From assembly GCF_001029285.1 (NCBI RefSeq), contig NZ_LDZY01000001.1, forward strand, positions 248,001 through 312,000: a DNA stretch of 64,000 nt. Direction: 5' to 3'. Below are positions 52,181-62,020 of the stretch, piece after piece (position 1 is the first letter of the stretch; each line of letters opens with the position of its first letter). The notes under the pieces were generated by a model. It saw nothing but the letters and a program-made list of their open reading frames with translations, was not told the DNA's origin and made no database searches. This DNA comes from Desulfosporosinus acididurans (GTDB lineage Bacteria > Bacillota > Desulfitobacteriia > Desulfitobacteriales > Desulfitobacteriaceae). The position numbers were made by a program, and so were the translations under genes.

Positions 52181-52305
52181 TGTTTCACCTCTTTTGGAAT
52201 AAATTCGACTTTAATTGGTAAAATCCTTCTAAAAATAGACATAAAGAAACCCCCATATACCTTTTCCTCGACTAAGTACACGAGAGTTTAGCAGAGCGTT
52301 AAGAT

Positions 52306-53718
52306 TTACGTTAAGATATGCCGTTCGCTGCCATAGGCCTCGATGGCTAACTTTTCAGCTTCATAGCCGGGGCGTCCCATTAAACCATAAGTACCATTTT
52401 TGCCTTCCTCTACGCCTGGCTGATCAAAGGCGTTGATATTGAGCAGTTCACCCATATAGGCAGTTTCCCATTCCAGAAGAAGAAGTAATTGTCCAATATT
52501 ATAGGGAGTTAAAGCAGAAAGGATAATTTTCAGATGCTGCCGGCCTGCCTTGGTTAAGGCGTATTCGGTAGCTTTTTGCTCAGCAAATAAAAGCTCCTCT
52601 AAGGTTTTCCCTCCTAAAAATCGAATATCTTCCGGTAAGGTTAAATCCTCAGGAATTTCTTGAGTTACCCGGAATTCCTTCAAAGTTAGGAAGGTAATAA
52701 CCTTATCGTCCGGTCCTTCCGTATATAATTGAATCTGAGAGTGTTGATCCGTCACTCCCAGAGCTTTTACCGGAGTCTGCCCTAAAGTAACCTCTTTCCC
52801 TAATCGATCATAACGTTTGCCCAAACTTTCCGCCCATAACTGAGCATACCAATCGGCCATTGTTTTCAAGCCGTCCACATAAGGCATAAATACTGAAATG
52901 TTTTTTCCTTTTTGCCAAGACAAATAAGATAAGGCAGTCTTCAATTGGGCAGGGTTACCAAAAACTCCCTTCGTTTCTCTAATTCGCCTGTCCATCTCTA
53001 TAGCCCCTGCTAAGAGTTGTTCGACGTCAATTCCGCAGATTGCCGCCGCCAGAAGACCAACTGGGGTCAATTCGGAAAATCTTCCTCCAATACCTGAGGG
53101 AATTACAAAACGTTTGAATCCTTCCTTTAGGGCTATGGGCAAAAGGTTGCCTTTTTGTTGGTCTGTAGTAACAACCAGATGATCGGCATAGCTTTCTCCA
53201 CAGAAATGACGCAAGTAATCGCGAACTATGAGGAATTGTGCCATGGTCTCTGACGTATTTCCAGATTTGGAAATAACATTGTAGAGAGTTTTTTGCGGAT
53301 CAAGAATTTGACCCAGCTCTCGAAAACGAAGCGGATCAATATTATCCAGGACATAGAATCGAGATCGGCCAAACCTCTTCTCCGGTGCTAATTCGTTGTA
53401 GTAATAATGATTTAACGCTTGCTGAACCGCTAAAGGGCCAAGTGCTGACCCTCCTATGCCCAGGACAACAAAGTTCTCGAATCTTGAGGCGGCTTGATCA
53501 GCATATTCACACAATTCAGGAAGTTGACTGAGCATAGACGGCAAAAGCAGGGAAAAATCCAAATTTCCCGATTCCCTCCGAGCATGCAAGGAATTTTGAG
53601 CCTCGTCCAATTTCGCCTGCAATCCTTGTAAATCTTCCTTGGAAAAGCCTTTAGGATTTTGAGACGAACACATCATTCCTGTGTAATCGATGCAAAGTTT
53701 AGATATTTCATTAACCAT
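52306..53718 (-). CDS. pgi: glucose-6-phosphate isomerase
   Basis: The enzyme (470 residues) interconverts glucose-6-phosphate and fructose-6-phosphate. VLGIGGSALGPLAVQ (residues 82-96) and VISKSGNTSETMAQF match the sugar-binding site. ATG 53718 has AGAGG six bases before it. The gene follows pfkA; the gap carries element M copy 4. Confidence 0.93.
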   Translation of the reverse strand: MVNEISKLCIDYTGMMCSSQNPKGFSKEDLQGLQAKLDEAQNSLHARRESGNLDFSLLLPSMLSQLPELCEYADQAASRFENFVVLGIGGSALGPLAVQQALNHYYYNELAPEKRFGRSRFYVLDNIDPLRFRELGQILDPQKTLYNVISKSGNTSETMAQFLIVRDYLRHFCGESYADHLVVTTDQQKGNLLPIALKEGFKRFVIPSGIGGRFSELTPVGLLAAAICGIDVEQLLAGAIEMDRRIRETKGVFGNPAQLKTALSYLSWQKGKNISVFMPYVDGLKTMADWYAQLWAESLGKRYDRLGKEVTLGQTPVKALGVTDQHSQIQLYTEGPDDKVITFLTLKEFRVTQEIPEDLTLPEDIRFLGGKTLEELLFAEQKATEYALTKAGRQHLKIILSALTPYNIGQLLLLLEWETAYMGELLNINAFDQPGVEEGKNGTYGLMGRPGYEAEKLAIEAYGSERHILT

Positions 53719-53768
53719 TGCAAAACCTCTTCTCCACAAAAAATTCATCCAATCGTAAGACTCCGAAC

Positions 53769-53794
53769 GTTCAGCTTTAGCTGAACGCATTCAC
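53769..53794 (-). repeat. dispersed palindromic element M, copy 4 (core only)
   Basis: GTTCAGCTAAAGCTGAAC with GTGAATGC in front (minus strand) lies between pfkA and pgi and could act as a processing or termination stem. Confidence 0.6.
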
Positions 53795-53802
53795 TCCTTC
53801 CG

Positions 53803-54774
53803 TTAAATTGATAACTGATTAGCTAAATCATAAAGTTCGCGATTTAGAGGACGACGAGGACCATAAGCATCATCAAGAGGCCTGGAAACTACACCTTGAT
53901 TAATGTAAGCTGTCATACGATTCGTTTCATTGGCCATAAGGATTTCAACGGCTTTCCCCCCCATAGCTGCAGCAATTACGACATCAAGAGCACTGGGATT
54001 ACCTCCGCGCTGCAAGTGCCCAAGAACTGTGATACGAGTTTCAAAGCCTGAGCGGACATGCAATTCTTCTCCGATTTTGTAGGCGCTTCCAACACCCTCA
54101 GCAACAAGGATAATACTATGATTCTTACCCCGTTGATGACCTCTGAGTAATTTATTGCTGATTTCATCCAAATCATAGGGAATCTCCGGCACCAGAATCG
54201 ATTCTGCGCCACAGGCCAAACCTGCCTGGAGGGCAATATTCCCACAGTTTCGTCCCATAACTTCAACAATAAATGTCCGGTCATGAGATGACGCCGTATC
54301 ACGAATTTTGCTTACAGCATCAACAACCGTATTAACCGCAGTATCAAAGCCAATGGTTAGGTCTGTTCCGGCAATATCATTGTCAATGGTTCCGGGAATA
54401 CCAGCGACCTTGACCCCTTGAGCCACAAGGGTTTGCGCGCCTCGAAAAGACCCATCCCCACCTATTACAACAAGGGCATCAATCTTTCGTTCCTGCAATT
54501 GAGCGAGAGCCTTTTGCTGTCCGGCAGGAGTCTTCATTTCTTCCGAACGGGCAGTTTTCAGGACTGTACCTCCCCGCAGAACGATATCCGCTACGGAACC
54601 GATACTCATTTCCTGGATTTCGCCGTGAATGAGTCCTTCATACCCTCGATGAACGCCAAAAATAGTCAGCCCGTGGAAAATACCTTTACGAACAACTGCT
54701 CGAACAGCAGCATTCATTCCGGGAGCATCTCCTCCGCTTGTGAGCACCCCTATTCTCTTAATCGAGTCTGACAT
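53803..54774 (-). CDS. pfkA: 6-phosphofructokinase (ATP-dependent)
   Basis: The 323-residue enzyme has the PFK motifs GVLTSGGDAPGMNAAVR, GGDGSFRGA and PGTIDNDIAGTDLTIGFD. AAGGAG lies seven bases before the ATG, inside the end of the DnaA-like gene, which is only four bases upstream, so they are co-transcribed. Confidence 0.95.
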   Translation of the reverse strand: MSDSIKRIGVLTSGGDAPGMNAAVRAVVRKGIFHGLTIFGVHRGYEGLIHGEIQEMSIGSVADIVLRGGTVLKTARSEEMKTPAGQQKALAQLQERKIDALVVIGGDGSFRGAQTLVAQGVKVAGIPGTIDNDIAGTDLTIGFDTAVNTVVDAVSKIRDTASSHDRTFIVEVMGRNCGNIALQAGLACGAESILVPEIPYDLDEISNKLLRGHQRGKNHSIILVAEGVGSAYKIGEELHVRSGFETRITVLGHLQRGGNPSALDVVIAAAMGGKAVEILMANETNRMTAYINQGVVSRPLDDAYGPRRPLNRELYDLANQLSI

Positions 54775-54778
54775 CGGA

Positions 54779-55756
54779 TCACTCCTTCGTAATATCTTTA
54801 AACTTATTTTTTATTTCTTGATAACGGTTAAGTAATTCCTGATTCTGAAACAACTTTTCTTCCATTTTTTTATAGGCGGTGATAATGGTAGAATGTCGGC
54901 GATTAAAATATGAGGCTATGGCCGGATATGAGAGATTGCAAAGGGTTCGAACCGCATAAATTGCTAATTGTCTGGCTTCGTTGACAGAAGGTTTTTGAGT
55001 AGAACCAACAATTTCCTCGAGAGTAAAACCCATAACTTGAGACGCAGCCTGAAGGATGTTCATTGGGCTTATCTCCTGACTCTGTTTTCTAACCTCCTCT
55101 TGCCAATAGGACAAAAAGCATTGCTTACTAAGTTCATCGTTATGAAGTTCCGCATATTTCAAAAAACCGTGAAGGATTTTTTGCGCCCCGGTGAGACTTT
55201 CTGTTCGCTGGGCAATCATTTCCGGAATTGCGAGATCCATTGAAAGTAATAAGCGATGTGAGTATTCTTCCACAAAGCCTTCTAACTCATAGCCCTGAGG
55301 CTTATTGATGGGGATGACAATTCCGCCTAGCAAACGCGACGTCAAACGGTCTCCTAAATAGTTCAGATTCAGAACATCGGTTTCCAGAATCGCTACCATT
55401 TTACCTCCTCTTTGCACGATATTTTCATAAGTAAAAAGAATTTCTTCAATCGTTTGCTTTTTTCCAGCTAAACATTGCAGATCATCCAGAAGCAGCAAGG
55501 ATGCAGCGCGATAGTATTGGCGAAACCGGGGGAGATTATTTTCCTGTGCAGCAAAAGCATATTGACGGGAAAAGGATGGAGAATCGATTAAAATACTCCC
55601 CTCTTTTTTCCTCTGTTGATTAAGAAAGTTTAAAAGAGAAGACTTTCCAACACCCGGTGGTCCGTAAACAAGCGTCATGCTTGGCGCTGTTTCGAATTCG
55701 TAATGCTTCATGAAACGCCACGCCCTTATATTAAAATCGCTTAAAAACCAGTTCAA
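54779..55756 (-). CDS. DnaA paralogue lacking the N-terminal domain
   Basis: The protein (325 residues) has Walker A GPPGVGKSSLLNF (32-44), Walker B LLLLDDLQ (about 87-94), arginine-type box region RLTSRLLGGIVIP and a C-terminal DnaA domain IV helix-turn-helix ending YFNRRHSTIITAYKK. DnaA is about 450 residues; domain I-II is missing. It starts at TTG with GGAGAGG. Paralogues of this kind can help or inhibit replication initiation. It is in one operon with pfkA. Confidence 0.82.
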   Translation of the reverse strand: MNWFLSDFNIRAWRFMKHYEFETAPSMTLVYGPPGVGKSSLLNFLNQQRKKEGSILIDSPSFSRQYAFAAQENNLPRFRQYYRAASLLLLDDLQCLAGKKQTIEEILFTYENIVQRGGKMVAILETDVLNLNYLGDRLTSRLLGGIVIPINKPQGYELEGFVEEYSHRLLLSMDLAIPEMIAQRTESLTGAQKILHGFLKYAELHNDELSKQCFLSYWQEEVRKQSQEISPMNILQAASQVMGFTLEEIVGSTQKPSVNEARQLAIYAVRTLCNLSYPAIASYFNRRHSTIITAYKKMEEKLFQNQELLNRYQEIKNKFKDITKE

Positions 55757-55832
55757 GCGATCCTCTCCTTTTTGTCATCGATATAAAAATGCATTGTTAG
55801 CCTATGCTGAAAATTCAATGTCCATTCCCAAG

Positions 55833-56732
55833 TTATTTAAGGTCTGATCTCTGAAGGGAAAGGTAACGATAACACTCTTCGGCGATATATGATAGGGATT
55901 TATTACGGCGAGTTAAAAGATAAAAACCTCGTTCCAGATTCAAATCTTTAACCGCCAATTCGGCCAAACCTGATTTTTCACCTTGTTCAATAGCATGTCT
56001 TGATAAAAATGAATAGCCCAATCCAGATCGAACAGAGTTTTTAACGCCTTCTGTGCTGCCAACTTCTAAAACGATATTGAAATCATGTAAATCAAAACTG
56101 TGTTTAGCGAGAGCCTCTTCAAAAGCACGTCGATGTCCTGATCCATTCTCTCGAATCACCATTGGATAAGACTTGAGCGTTTGAAGATCAACACTTTTCT
56201 TGGCCTGTAACGGATGATCCTCTTGAACAAGTATGACCAGTTCATCTTTAAGCCAATATTCAGACGTTAATTTTTCAGTATCGAAGACCGCACCTACAAC
56301 AGCAAAGTCTACCTCATGGTTTAAAACTTTTTCAGCAACCTCCAAACTGTCTCCAATCGTCAATTTAAAGCTTATATCGGGAAAGGACTTACGAAAATTT
56401 GCTAAGTACATTGGCAATAAATACTCACCTGGGACATTGGAAGCTCCGATATGTATTTTCCCACTCATAACCCGATCCGAATTTCCAATTTGTTCTATTA
56501 TTTCTGTCCAGGAATCCAGCATATGCTTTGAATGGCGATAAAATATTTCTCCCTCTTGAGTTAGGACAAAGCCTTTCCCTTTGCGATTAATGAGTTTGAC
56601 ACCGCCTAATTTCTCTTCTAGAGCACGCATTTGATTTGAAACTGCAGGCTGACTAATCTCTAATTTCCGAGCAACAACCGTGAAGCTCTCCTCTTCAACG
56701 ACTTGAACAAATAAACGCATTAAATCGAACAT
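55833..56732 (-). CDS. LysR-type transcriptional regulator
   Basis: The protein (299 residues) begins with a helix-turn-helix (VVARKLEISQPAVSNQMRAL) and has the substrate-binding LysR domain. SsuR/CysB/CbbR relation cannot be told. GAGGAG precedes the ATG. A LysR protein commonly controls its neighbour, here possibly the DnaA-like/pfkA unit, but no operator was identified. Confidence 0.9.
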   Translation of the reverse strand: MFDLMRLFVQVVEEESFTVVARKLEISQPAVSNQMRALEEKLGGVKLINRKGKGFVLTQEGEIFYRHSKHMLDSWTEIIEQIGNSDRVMSGKIHIGASNVPGEYLLPMYLANFRKSFPDISFKLTIGDSLEVAEKVLNHEVDFAVVGAVFDTEKLTSEYWLKDELVILVQEDHPLQAKKSVDLQTLKSYPMVIRENGSGHRRAFEEALAKHSFDLHDFNIVLEVGSTEGVKNSVRSGLGYSFLSRHAIEQGEKSGLAELAVKDLNLERGFYLLTRRNKSLSYIAEECYRYLSLQRSDLK

Positions 56733-56772
56733 AGCTATCTCCTCTTAGAGGGAAAAAGAGGGCATAGCCCTC

Positions 56773-57279
56773 CTATTCCGCGTTATTGGTCACTTTCTTC
56801 ATCCGTTGGTCTTCAAGAGGTTTATCGGCACGGTCTCTCGGCACATTTACAATTCGGTCAACTTCCTCCATGCCCTCAATAACCTTTCCAAACGAAGCAT
56901 ATTGTCCGTCTAAGTGACTTGAGGGTTTAACGACAATAAAGAACTGAGAACTTGCTGAATTAGGATTAGCAGTTCGAGCCATGGATATAACACCACGTTC
57001 ATGCTTTAGATCATTCCTAAAGCCATTGGCCGTAAACTCCCCTCGAATTGTCTGTTTACTTCCGCCCATACCTGTACCATTGGGGTCTCCGCCTTGAATC
57101 ATAAAACCGGGAATAACTCTATGGAAAATAAGGCCATCGTAAAATCCTTGCTCTGCAAGAGTTATAAAGTTCTTGACCGTTTCCGGTGCTATTTCCGGAT
57201 AAAGTTCAATCTTAATACTATTACCGTTTTCCATTTCAATTGTCACAATTGGATTTTTAGTCGTACTTTCATTTGCCAC
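56773..57279 (-). CDS. peptidyl-prolyl cis-trans isomerase (cyclophilin)
   Basis: The enzyme (168 residues) has FHRVIPGFMIQGGDPNGTG and SMARTANPNSASSQFFI, the cyclophilin signature, with no signal peptide, so it is cytoplasmic. It starts at GTG with GGAGG before it. Confidence 0.93.
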   Translation of the reverse strand: MANESTTKNPIVTIEMENGNSIKIELYPEIAPETVKNFITLAEQGFYDGLIFHRVIPGFMIQGGDPNGTGMGGSKQTIRGEFTANGFRNDLKHERGVISMARTANPNSASSQFFIVVKPSSHLDGQYASFGKVIEGMEEVDRIVNVPRDRADKPLEDQRMKKVTNNAE

Positions 57280-57441
57280 AAGTGCAGCCTCCTTTAAGTT
57301 TATCCTTTAAATTATACCACTTGAGTTAATTTTAGCCTAATCCTCAAAGAAATAACCTTAAGAGATCGATAATAATTGACATTTCTAAGATCTTATATTA
57401 AACTCCTTATTGAAACAATATTACATTAAGGAGTGTGTCCT

Positions 57442-58347
57442 ATGTCTCACAAACCCATTTACGTTTTTTGGGCTATTGTACTTGTTTCCTTTCTACTAGT
57501 CAGTGGCTGCAGTACACAAGCTCCTGCGGTTTCGGTCCAGCCCAAAACCGTAGTTACTAGTATCTCTCCCATTGCAGATCTTATCAAGCAAGTGGCTGGC
57601 GACAAAGTTAAAGTGATTAATTTAGTGCCTGCCGGGAGCGATCCTCATGAATTCGAGCCTAAACCATCAGACGTGCGTCAAGTTGCTGCTTCCAGCATTT
57701 TCTTCGCTAATGGTGTCGGTGAAGAAGTGTATTTAAATAAAGTGATTTCCAATGCCGCCAATCCCAACCTCCGTACAGTTGTTCTGTCAGATGGTCTAAC
57801 CATATTAGGCAAAGATCAGGGGGGAGAAGGCAATCCTCATCTCTGGCTCGATGTGCAAAATGCCAAACATTACGTTGAAACAATTCGTGATCAACTATCT
57901 CAGACATATCCGGAAGATAAACAGTATTTTAATCAAAACGCTGCTGCGTATCTTACAAAATTGACAGAGCTTGATCAATGGATTCGCTCCCAAATTTCCA
58001 GCCTTCCGCCAGAATCACGAAAGATGGTCGTCTTGCACGATGCCTGGAGTTATTATGCCAAACAATACGGTTTAACTTTCGTTCAGCCTTTGCTTCATAC
58101 TGGTGAAGCCGAACCTTCGGCTAAAGAGTACGCTGATTTGATCCAACTTATCCATGAACAAAAGATTCATGCCGTATTCAGCGAAGCAGGTTTTAATCCG
58201 AAGTTAGCTCAGCAGTTGGCCTCGGAAACCGGTGTAAAATTTATCGACAATCTTCACGATGATACATTAGGCGATACACCGGACTCTAATTCCTACATTG
58301 CGATGATGAAAACGAATACCACTGTCATCGTTTCTGCTTTAAAATAA
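57442..58347 (+). CDS. zinc ABC transporter substrate-binding lipoprotein
   Basis: The lipoprotein (301 residues; LVSGCS, Cys at about residue 23) belongs to the ZnuA/AdcA family: metal-binding His in GSDPHEFEPKPSDV and NPHLWLDVQNA, plus SEAGFNPKLAQQLASE. No His-rich loop is present, so manganese is also possible. AAGGAG lies before ATG 57442. It heads the operon with the ATPase and permease. Confidence 0.9.
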   Translation: MSHKPIYVFWAIVLVSFLLVSGCSTQAPAVSVQPKTVVTSISPIADLIKQVAGDKVKVINLVPAGSDPHEFEPKPSDVRQVAASSIFFANGVGEEVYLNKVISNAANPNLRTVVLSDGLTILGKDQGGEGNPHLWLDVQNAKHYVETIRDQLSQTYPEDKQYFNQNAAAYLTKLTELDQWIRSQISSLPPESRKMVVLHDAWSYYAKQYGLTFVQPLLHTGEAEPSAKEYADLIQLIHEQKIHAVFSEAGFNPKLAQQLASETGVKFIDNLHDDTLGDTPDSNSYIAMMKTNTTVIVSALK

Positions 58348-58369
58348 CATAGAGAGTAGGACTAAAACC

Positions 58370-59173
58370 ATGTCAGATAGTTTTGTCATAGAATTTGATC
58401 ATTTTAGTCTCAAGTACGGCGACCGGCAGGTCCTTAAGGATATTCATCTGCGCATTCCTAAAGGATCCTGTATCGGAATCATTGGGCCTAACGGATCTGG
58501 AAAAACGTCTCTCATCCGCAGTATTGTAGGCCTCAACAAACCGTATCAGGGAATAGTCCGCGTCTTTGGCGAACAACCCCGGCGCTCCTGGCGCCGCCGG
58601 CACCAAATCGGCTATGTACCTCAGCTCAAATCTATCAACAAAGAATTTCCTATTTCCGTCTATGAAGTGGTCATGTTAGGCCGTGTCGGACGTCTCGGAC
58701 CTTTACACTTTCCCAGAAAAGAAGACCATCAAGTTGTTCAGGAATCTCTCAAACGCGTTAAAATGTTGGACATTGCTGATCGTCCAATCGGTCAGCTCTC
58801 GGGAGGACAACAACAACGAGTATTTATAGCCCGTGCTCTGGCCCAAGAATCAAAACTTTTGTTATTGGACGAACCTGCAACAGGTCTGGATATTCCGACC
58901 CAGCAAAGTATTTACGAGCTGCTCGAACAGCTTCACGAGGATGGAATAACGACCTTAACTACCACCCATGATCTCTTAGCTTTGGATTTTCACCACTTCG
59001 GCCGAATTTTATGTTTAAACGAGCAAGTTATTGCCTTCGGGCCACCTGAGAAAGTCCTCACACCTGCGATATTAACCCAAACGTTTTCGGGACTTCCTTG
59101 GCCCCATCATCTCGTCGATGAGGATTCTCGTCTTTCGATTAAGGAGGATTCTATTTCATGCACTTGCTCTTAG
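58370..59173 (+). CDS. zinc/metal ABC transporter ATP-binding protein
   Basis: The 267-residue ATPase has Walker A GPNGSGKTSLIRS, signature QLSGGQQQRVFIAR and Walker B LLLLDEPATGLD. It ends with a Cys-containing tail (SISCTCS). It overlaps the permease gene by 16 bases and follows the binding protein after 22 bases. Confidence 0.93.
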   Translation: MSDSFVIEFDHFSLKYGDRQVLKDIHLRIPKGSCIGIIGPNGSGKTSLIRSIVGLNKPYQGIVRVFGEQPRRSWRRRHQIGYVPQLKSINKEFPISVYEVVMLGRVGRLGPLHFPRKEDHQVVQESLKRVKMLDIADRPIGQLSGGQQQRVFIARALAQESKLLLLDEPATGLDIPTQQSIYELLEQLHEDGITTLTTTHDLLALDFHHFGRILCLNEQVIAFGPPEKVLTPAILTQTFSGLPWPHHLVDEDSRLSIKEDSISCTCS

Positions 59174-60015
59174 ACCCCCTTCATTATGCTTTTATGCAAA
59201 ACGCTTTTATTGGAACTGTGGCAATTGGTATATTATGTGCAGTTATCGGAAGTTTTGTTGTCTTACTCCGCTTAGCATTTATTGGCGAAGGATTAGCTCA
59301 CGGCTCTCTTGCGGGCTTGGCCATAGGTTACCTTTTGAATTGGGATCTCTACCTCACTGCCAATTTTTATACGATTGGCCTGGCGCTGCTCATCGGATTT
59401 GTCCATGAAAAAGCTAAAGTCACGTTAGATACAGCCATCGGTATTATTTTCTCAACCTCAATGGCTTTAGGAATTGCTTTAATAAGCAGTATGAAATTTT
59501 ACACAACGGATCTTACAGGATATCTCTTTGGTTCTGTCTTGGCTATTACCCCTTTTGACTTGAGAATAATATTGGGGGCATCCATTCTTATCCTTTTAAT
59601 TATTATTCTTTTCTTTAAGGAATTTGTCTTCTATGCCTTTGATCCCGAAATGGCAGAAGTAGCAGGCTTATCGCGAGGATTCCTTCATTATTCAATGCTC
59701 ATTATGATCGCAATTACCGTCGTCGTTGCCTCACAGACAGTAGGGATTATTTTAGTTACTGCTCTCTTAATCATTCCTGCTGCCTCAGCTCAACAATGGA
59801 CTCGTTCCTTAAAAAGCCTCCTCCTGCTTGCTATTTTCTTTGGCCTGGCCAGTGCTGTAATTGGCCTATATATTTCTTACTACTTCAATGTTGCCTCGGG
59901 TGCAAGTATTGCTATAACTGCTGCTGTAGTTTTCCTTCTTAGTCTTATTTTTTCAAGGGAACGCCAACCGCTTAGGCGAAGCTTTGGGCTCAAAGAAACT
60001 ACAAAGAAACTATGA
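59158..60015 (+). CDS. zinc/metal ABC transporter permease
   Basis: The permease (285 residues) has eight or so spans and the ABC-3 family motifs FIGEGLAHGSLAGLAIGYLL and TVGIILVTALLIIPAASAQ. It starts inside the end of the ATPase gene with AAGGAGG before it, so synthesis is coupled. Confidence 0.92.
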   Translation: MHLLLDPLHYAFMQNAFIGTVAIGILCAVIGSFVVLLRLAFIGEGLAHGSLAGLAIGYLLNWDLYLTANFYTIGLALLIGFVHEKAKVTLDTAIGIIFSTSMALGIALISSMKFYTTDLTGYLFGSVLAITPFDLRIILGASILILLIIILFFKEFVFYAFDPEMAEVAGLSRGFLHYSMLIMIAITVVVASQTVGIILVTALLIIPAASAQQWTRSLKSLLLLAIFFGLASAVIGLYISYYFNVASGASIAITAAVVFLLSLIFSRERQPLRRSFGLKETTKKL

Positions 60016-60095
60016 GAAAACTATGTAACCGAAGGTTATACTTTCCGACAGTAAAAAAAAAGCGGCCTTAACCGCCCAAAATAGGAGATAACGTT

Positions 60096-60554
60096 ATGAA
60101 CTATGGAGAAATTCTTGAATATATCCAGCAACAAGGATATCGCCTTACCTCAGCTCGGAAGCACATTGTTGAAGTTCTTTGTCACAATTCCGATTACCTA
60201 GGAGCCTATGACATTCACCACATTCTTGAAGAGAACAACAAACATATTGCAGTCGTTTCTATTTATCGTGTTTTGGAAATGTTGAACAGTATCGGTTTGC
60301 TGGAAAAGGAGGAATTCGGAAGCGGCGGAGAACGATATTGTTTGAAAAACGCCGCCGAACAACATGGCCATCAGCTTATTTGTACCAAATGCGGCCAAAG
60401 TAAAGAGTTAGGTGACTGTCCCATAAGGCATCTTGCTCAATCTATTGAGGCTCAAAGCGGTTATCGCATTCAAAATCATTGGCTGCGCTTTTTCGGTTTA
60501 TGTCCTCACTGTCAATCAGAAGAAGATTTAAAGCCGCCGCAATCAATCCTCTAA
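60096..60554 (+). CDS. Fur-family regulator, probably Zur
   Basis: The protein (152 residues) has RLTSARKHIVEVLCHNSDYL and VVSIYRVLEMLNSIGLL in the DNA-binding half and HGHQLICTKCGQSKELGDCP with CPHC near the end in the metal half. Being just behind the metal-uptake genes, it is best read as the zinc repressor Zur. It overlaps the convergent DedA gene by 12 bases. AGGAGA precedes the ATG. Confidence 0.85.
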   Translation: MNYGEILEYIQQQGYRLTSARKHIVEVLCHNSDYLGAYDIHHILEENNKHIAVVSIYRVLEMLNSIGLLEKEEFGSGGERYCLKNAAEQHGHQLICTKCGQSKELGDCPIRHLAQSIEAQSGYRIQNHWLRFFGLCPHCQSEEDLKPPQSIL

Positions 60555-61157
60555 ACTCGCTTTTCCTCGTTTAATACTATAGAGATAGATTAAGAAGACT
60601 ATCAGGGCAAGAACGATTCCCCCTCTAACAAGATAACGATGCAAGATGAAGGTAATCTTCTCCCAATGCGCGCCTAAGATTCGGCCTAGAGTAATAAAGG
60701 TAAGCGCCCAAAGAAAGGCCCCGGTTGCAGCTAACAAAGCATAGCGACCGTAATGCAGTTTGCTCATACCTGAGAAATATGCAGTAAAATGCCGAAATCC
60801 CGGGAAGAAGTATCCAATAACAATTAAACGATCACCAAAGCGCTGAAACCAATGTTCAGCGCTTTTAATCTTTTTTTCGTTAAAATGCAGAAAAGGTCCA
60901 ACTTTCTCTAGAAAAGGAATTCCTAACCTTCGGCCAATCCAATAGCTTAAATTCATTCCCATAAAGCTGCCGAAAGCTGCAACCAAAAGCGTCTTGGCAA
61001 AGTTCATTCGGCCTAAGATCGTTTGAAAACCACTGAAGGTCATTAAAAACTCGTCAGGAACGGGGATGCCAATCATACCACCCATAAGCATGATAAACAA
61101 GCCGGCATAACGATAATGAAAAATTATGCTCATTACATAGTGTTCTAATTCGTGCAT
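60543..61157 (-). CDS. DedA family membrane protein 1
   Basis: The protein (204 residues) has the DedA/SNARE-associated motifs GIPVPDEFLMTFSG near the start and GFRHFTAYFSGMSKLHYGRY with four to five spans. DedA proteins are half-transporters implicated in lipid scrambling and envelope stability. It is 70 bases after a paralogue on the same strand. Confidence 0.88.
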   Translation of the reverse strand: MHELEHYVMSIIFHYRYAGLFIMLMGGMIGIPVPDEFLMTFSGFQTILGRMNFAKTLLVAAFGSFMGMNLSYWIGRRLGIPFLEKVGPFLHFNEKKIKSAEHWFQRFGDRLIVIGYFFPGFRHFTAYFSGMSKLHYGRYALLAATGAFLWALTFITLGRILGAHWEKITFILHRYLVRGGIVLALIVFLIYLYSIKRGKASLED

Positions 61158-61227
61158 GCCTAGCTCCTTCCCCAGATTATCTTAATTCTTAAGTATTGAT
61201 CAATAGCCTGCAGCAAGTATTTAAAGC

Positions 61228-61836
61228 TTACCGTTTTTTTAGGTGTTTCCAGACCAGCAAAATAAGGATAACGACGATTGCCCCTCCCACGACGACATCA
61301 GCACGATGAAAATAGGGCTTAAGGGCATTCCAATTTTCGCCTAATTTTTGGCCAATATATATCAATAACGTACACCAAAGAAACGCTCCAATTGTCGTAT
61401 AGGTCGCCATTTTTAAAGGATTCATACGTGCAATTCCCGCCGGTAAGGAAATAAATGTCCGAACAATAGGCAATACACGACCAATAAAGACTGTAATTTC
61501 ACCGTTGCGTTCAAAGATCCTCTCGGTCCAGGCTAATTCTTTAGCATTAATGAAGAAGTATTTGCCATACCGTTTTAAAAAGGGACGGCCACCCCATACA
61601 CCAACATAATAGGCAGCTAAGGCTCCAAAAAGATTTCCCAGGGTAGCGGCAATAGTCGCTTGCCAAAAGCCAAAATGACCGCTAAAAACCATATATCCAG
61701 TGAAAGGAAGAATAATTTCGCTTGGCAAAGGTATACAGGCGCTTTCAATCGCCATTGCCAAAAACACTCCTAAATAGCCAAAGGAAGAAATGATATGTAT
61801 GACGAACTGTCCCAGTTGAGTTATAATCGCTTCCAA
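61228..61836 (-). CDS. DedA family membrane protein 2
   Basis: The 202-residue paralogue has ESACIPLPSEIILPFTGYM and RVLPIVRTFISLPAGIARMN. I chose TTG 61836, which has AAAGGAGGAGG before it. The tandem pair of DedA genes is unusual but known in related genomes. Confidence 0.88.
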   Translation of the reverse strand: MEAIITQLGQFVIHIISSFGYLGVFLAMAIESACIPLPSEIILPFTGYMVFSGHFGFWQATIAATLGNLFGALAAYYVGVWGGRPFLKRYGKYFFINAKELAWTERIFERNGEITVFIGRVLPIVRTFISLPAGIARMNPLKMATYTTIGAFLWCTLLIYIGQKLGENWNALKPYFHRADVVVGGAIVVILILLVWKHLKKR

Positions 61837-62020
61837 ATTATATCCTCCTCCTTTACTATTAAATAAACACACCGTGGGTATTTTATCACAGACTCGAAAT
61901 CTTTACCAGTTTCCTTAGAAATCATTTCTAAAAATTGGCCAAAGCAGACTTACTTAGGTTTCATCTGCTTTGGCCAGAGTGTCATGATAATTGTCATTTT
62001 GCATTTCTAATTATTATCAG

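Noticed and set aside
54418-54771. Plus-strand frame inside pfkA
   Set aside because: It is antisense to a well-conserved gene and shows no start signals.
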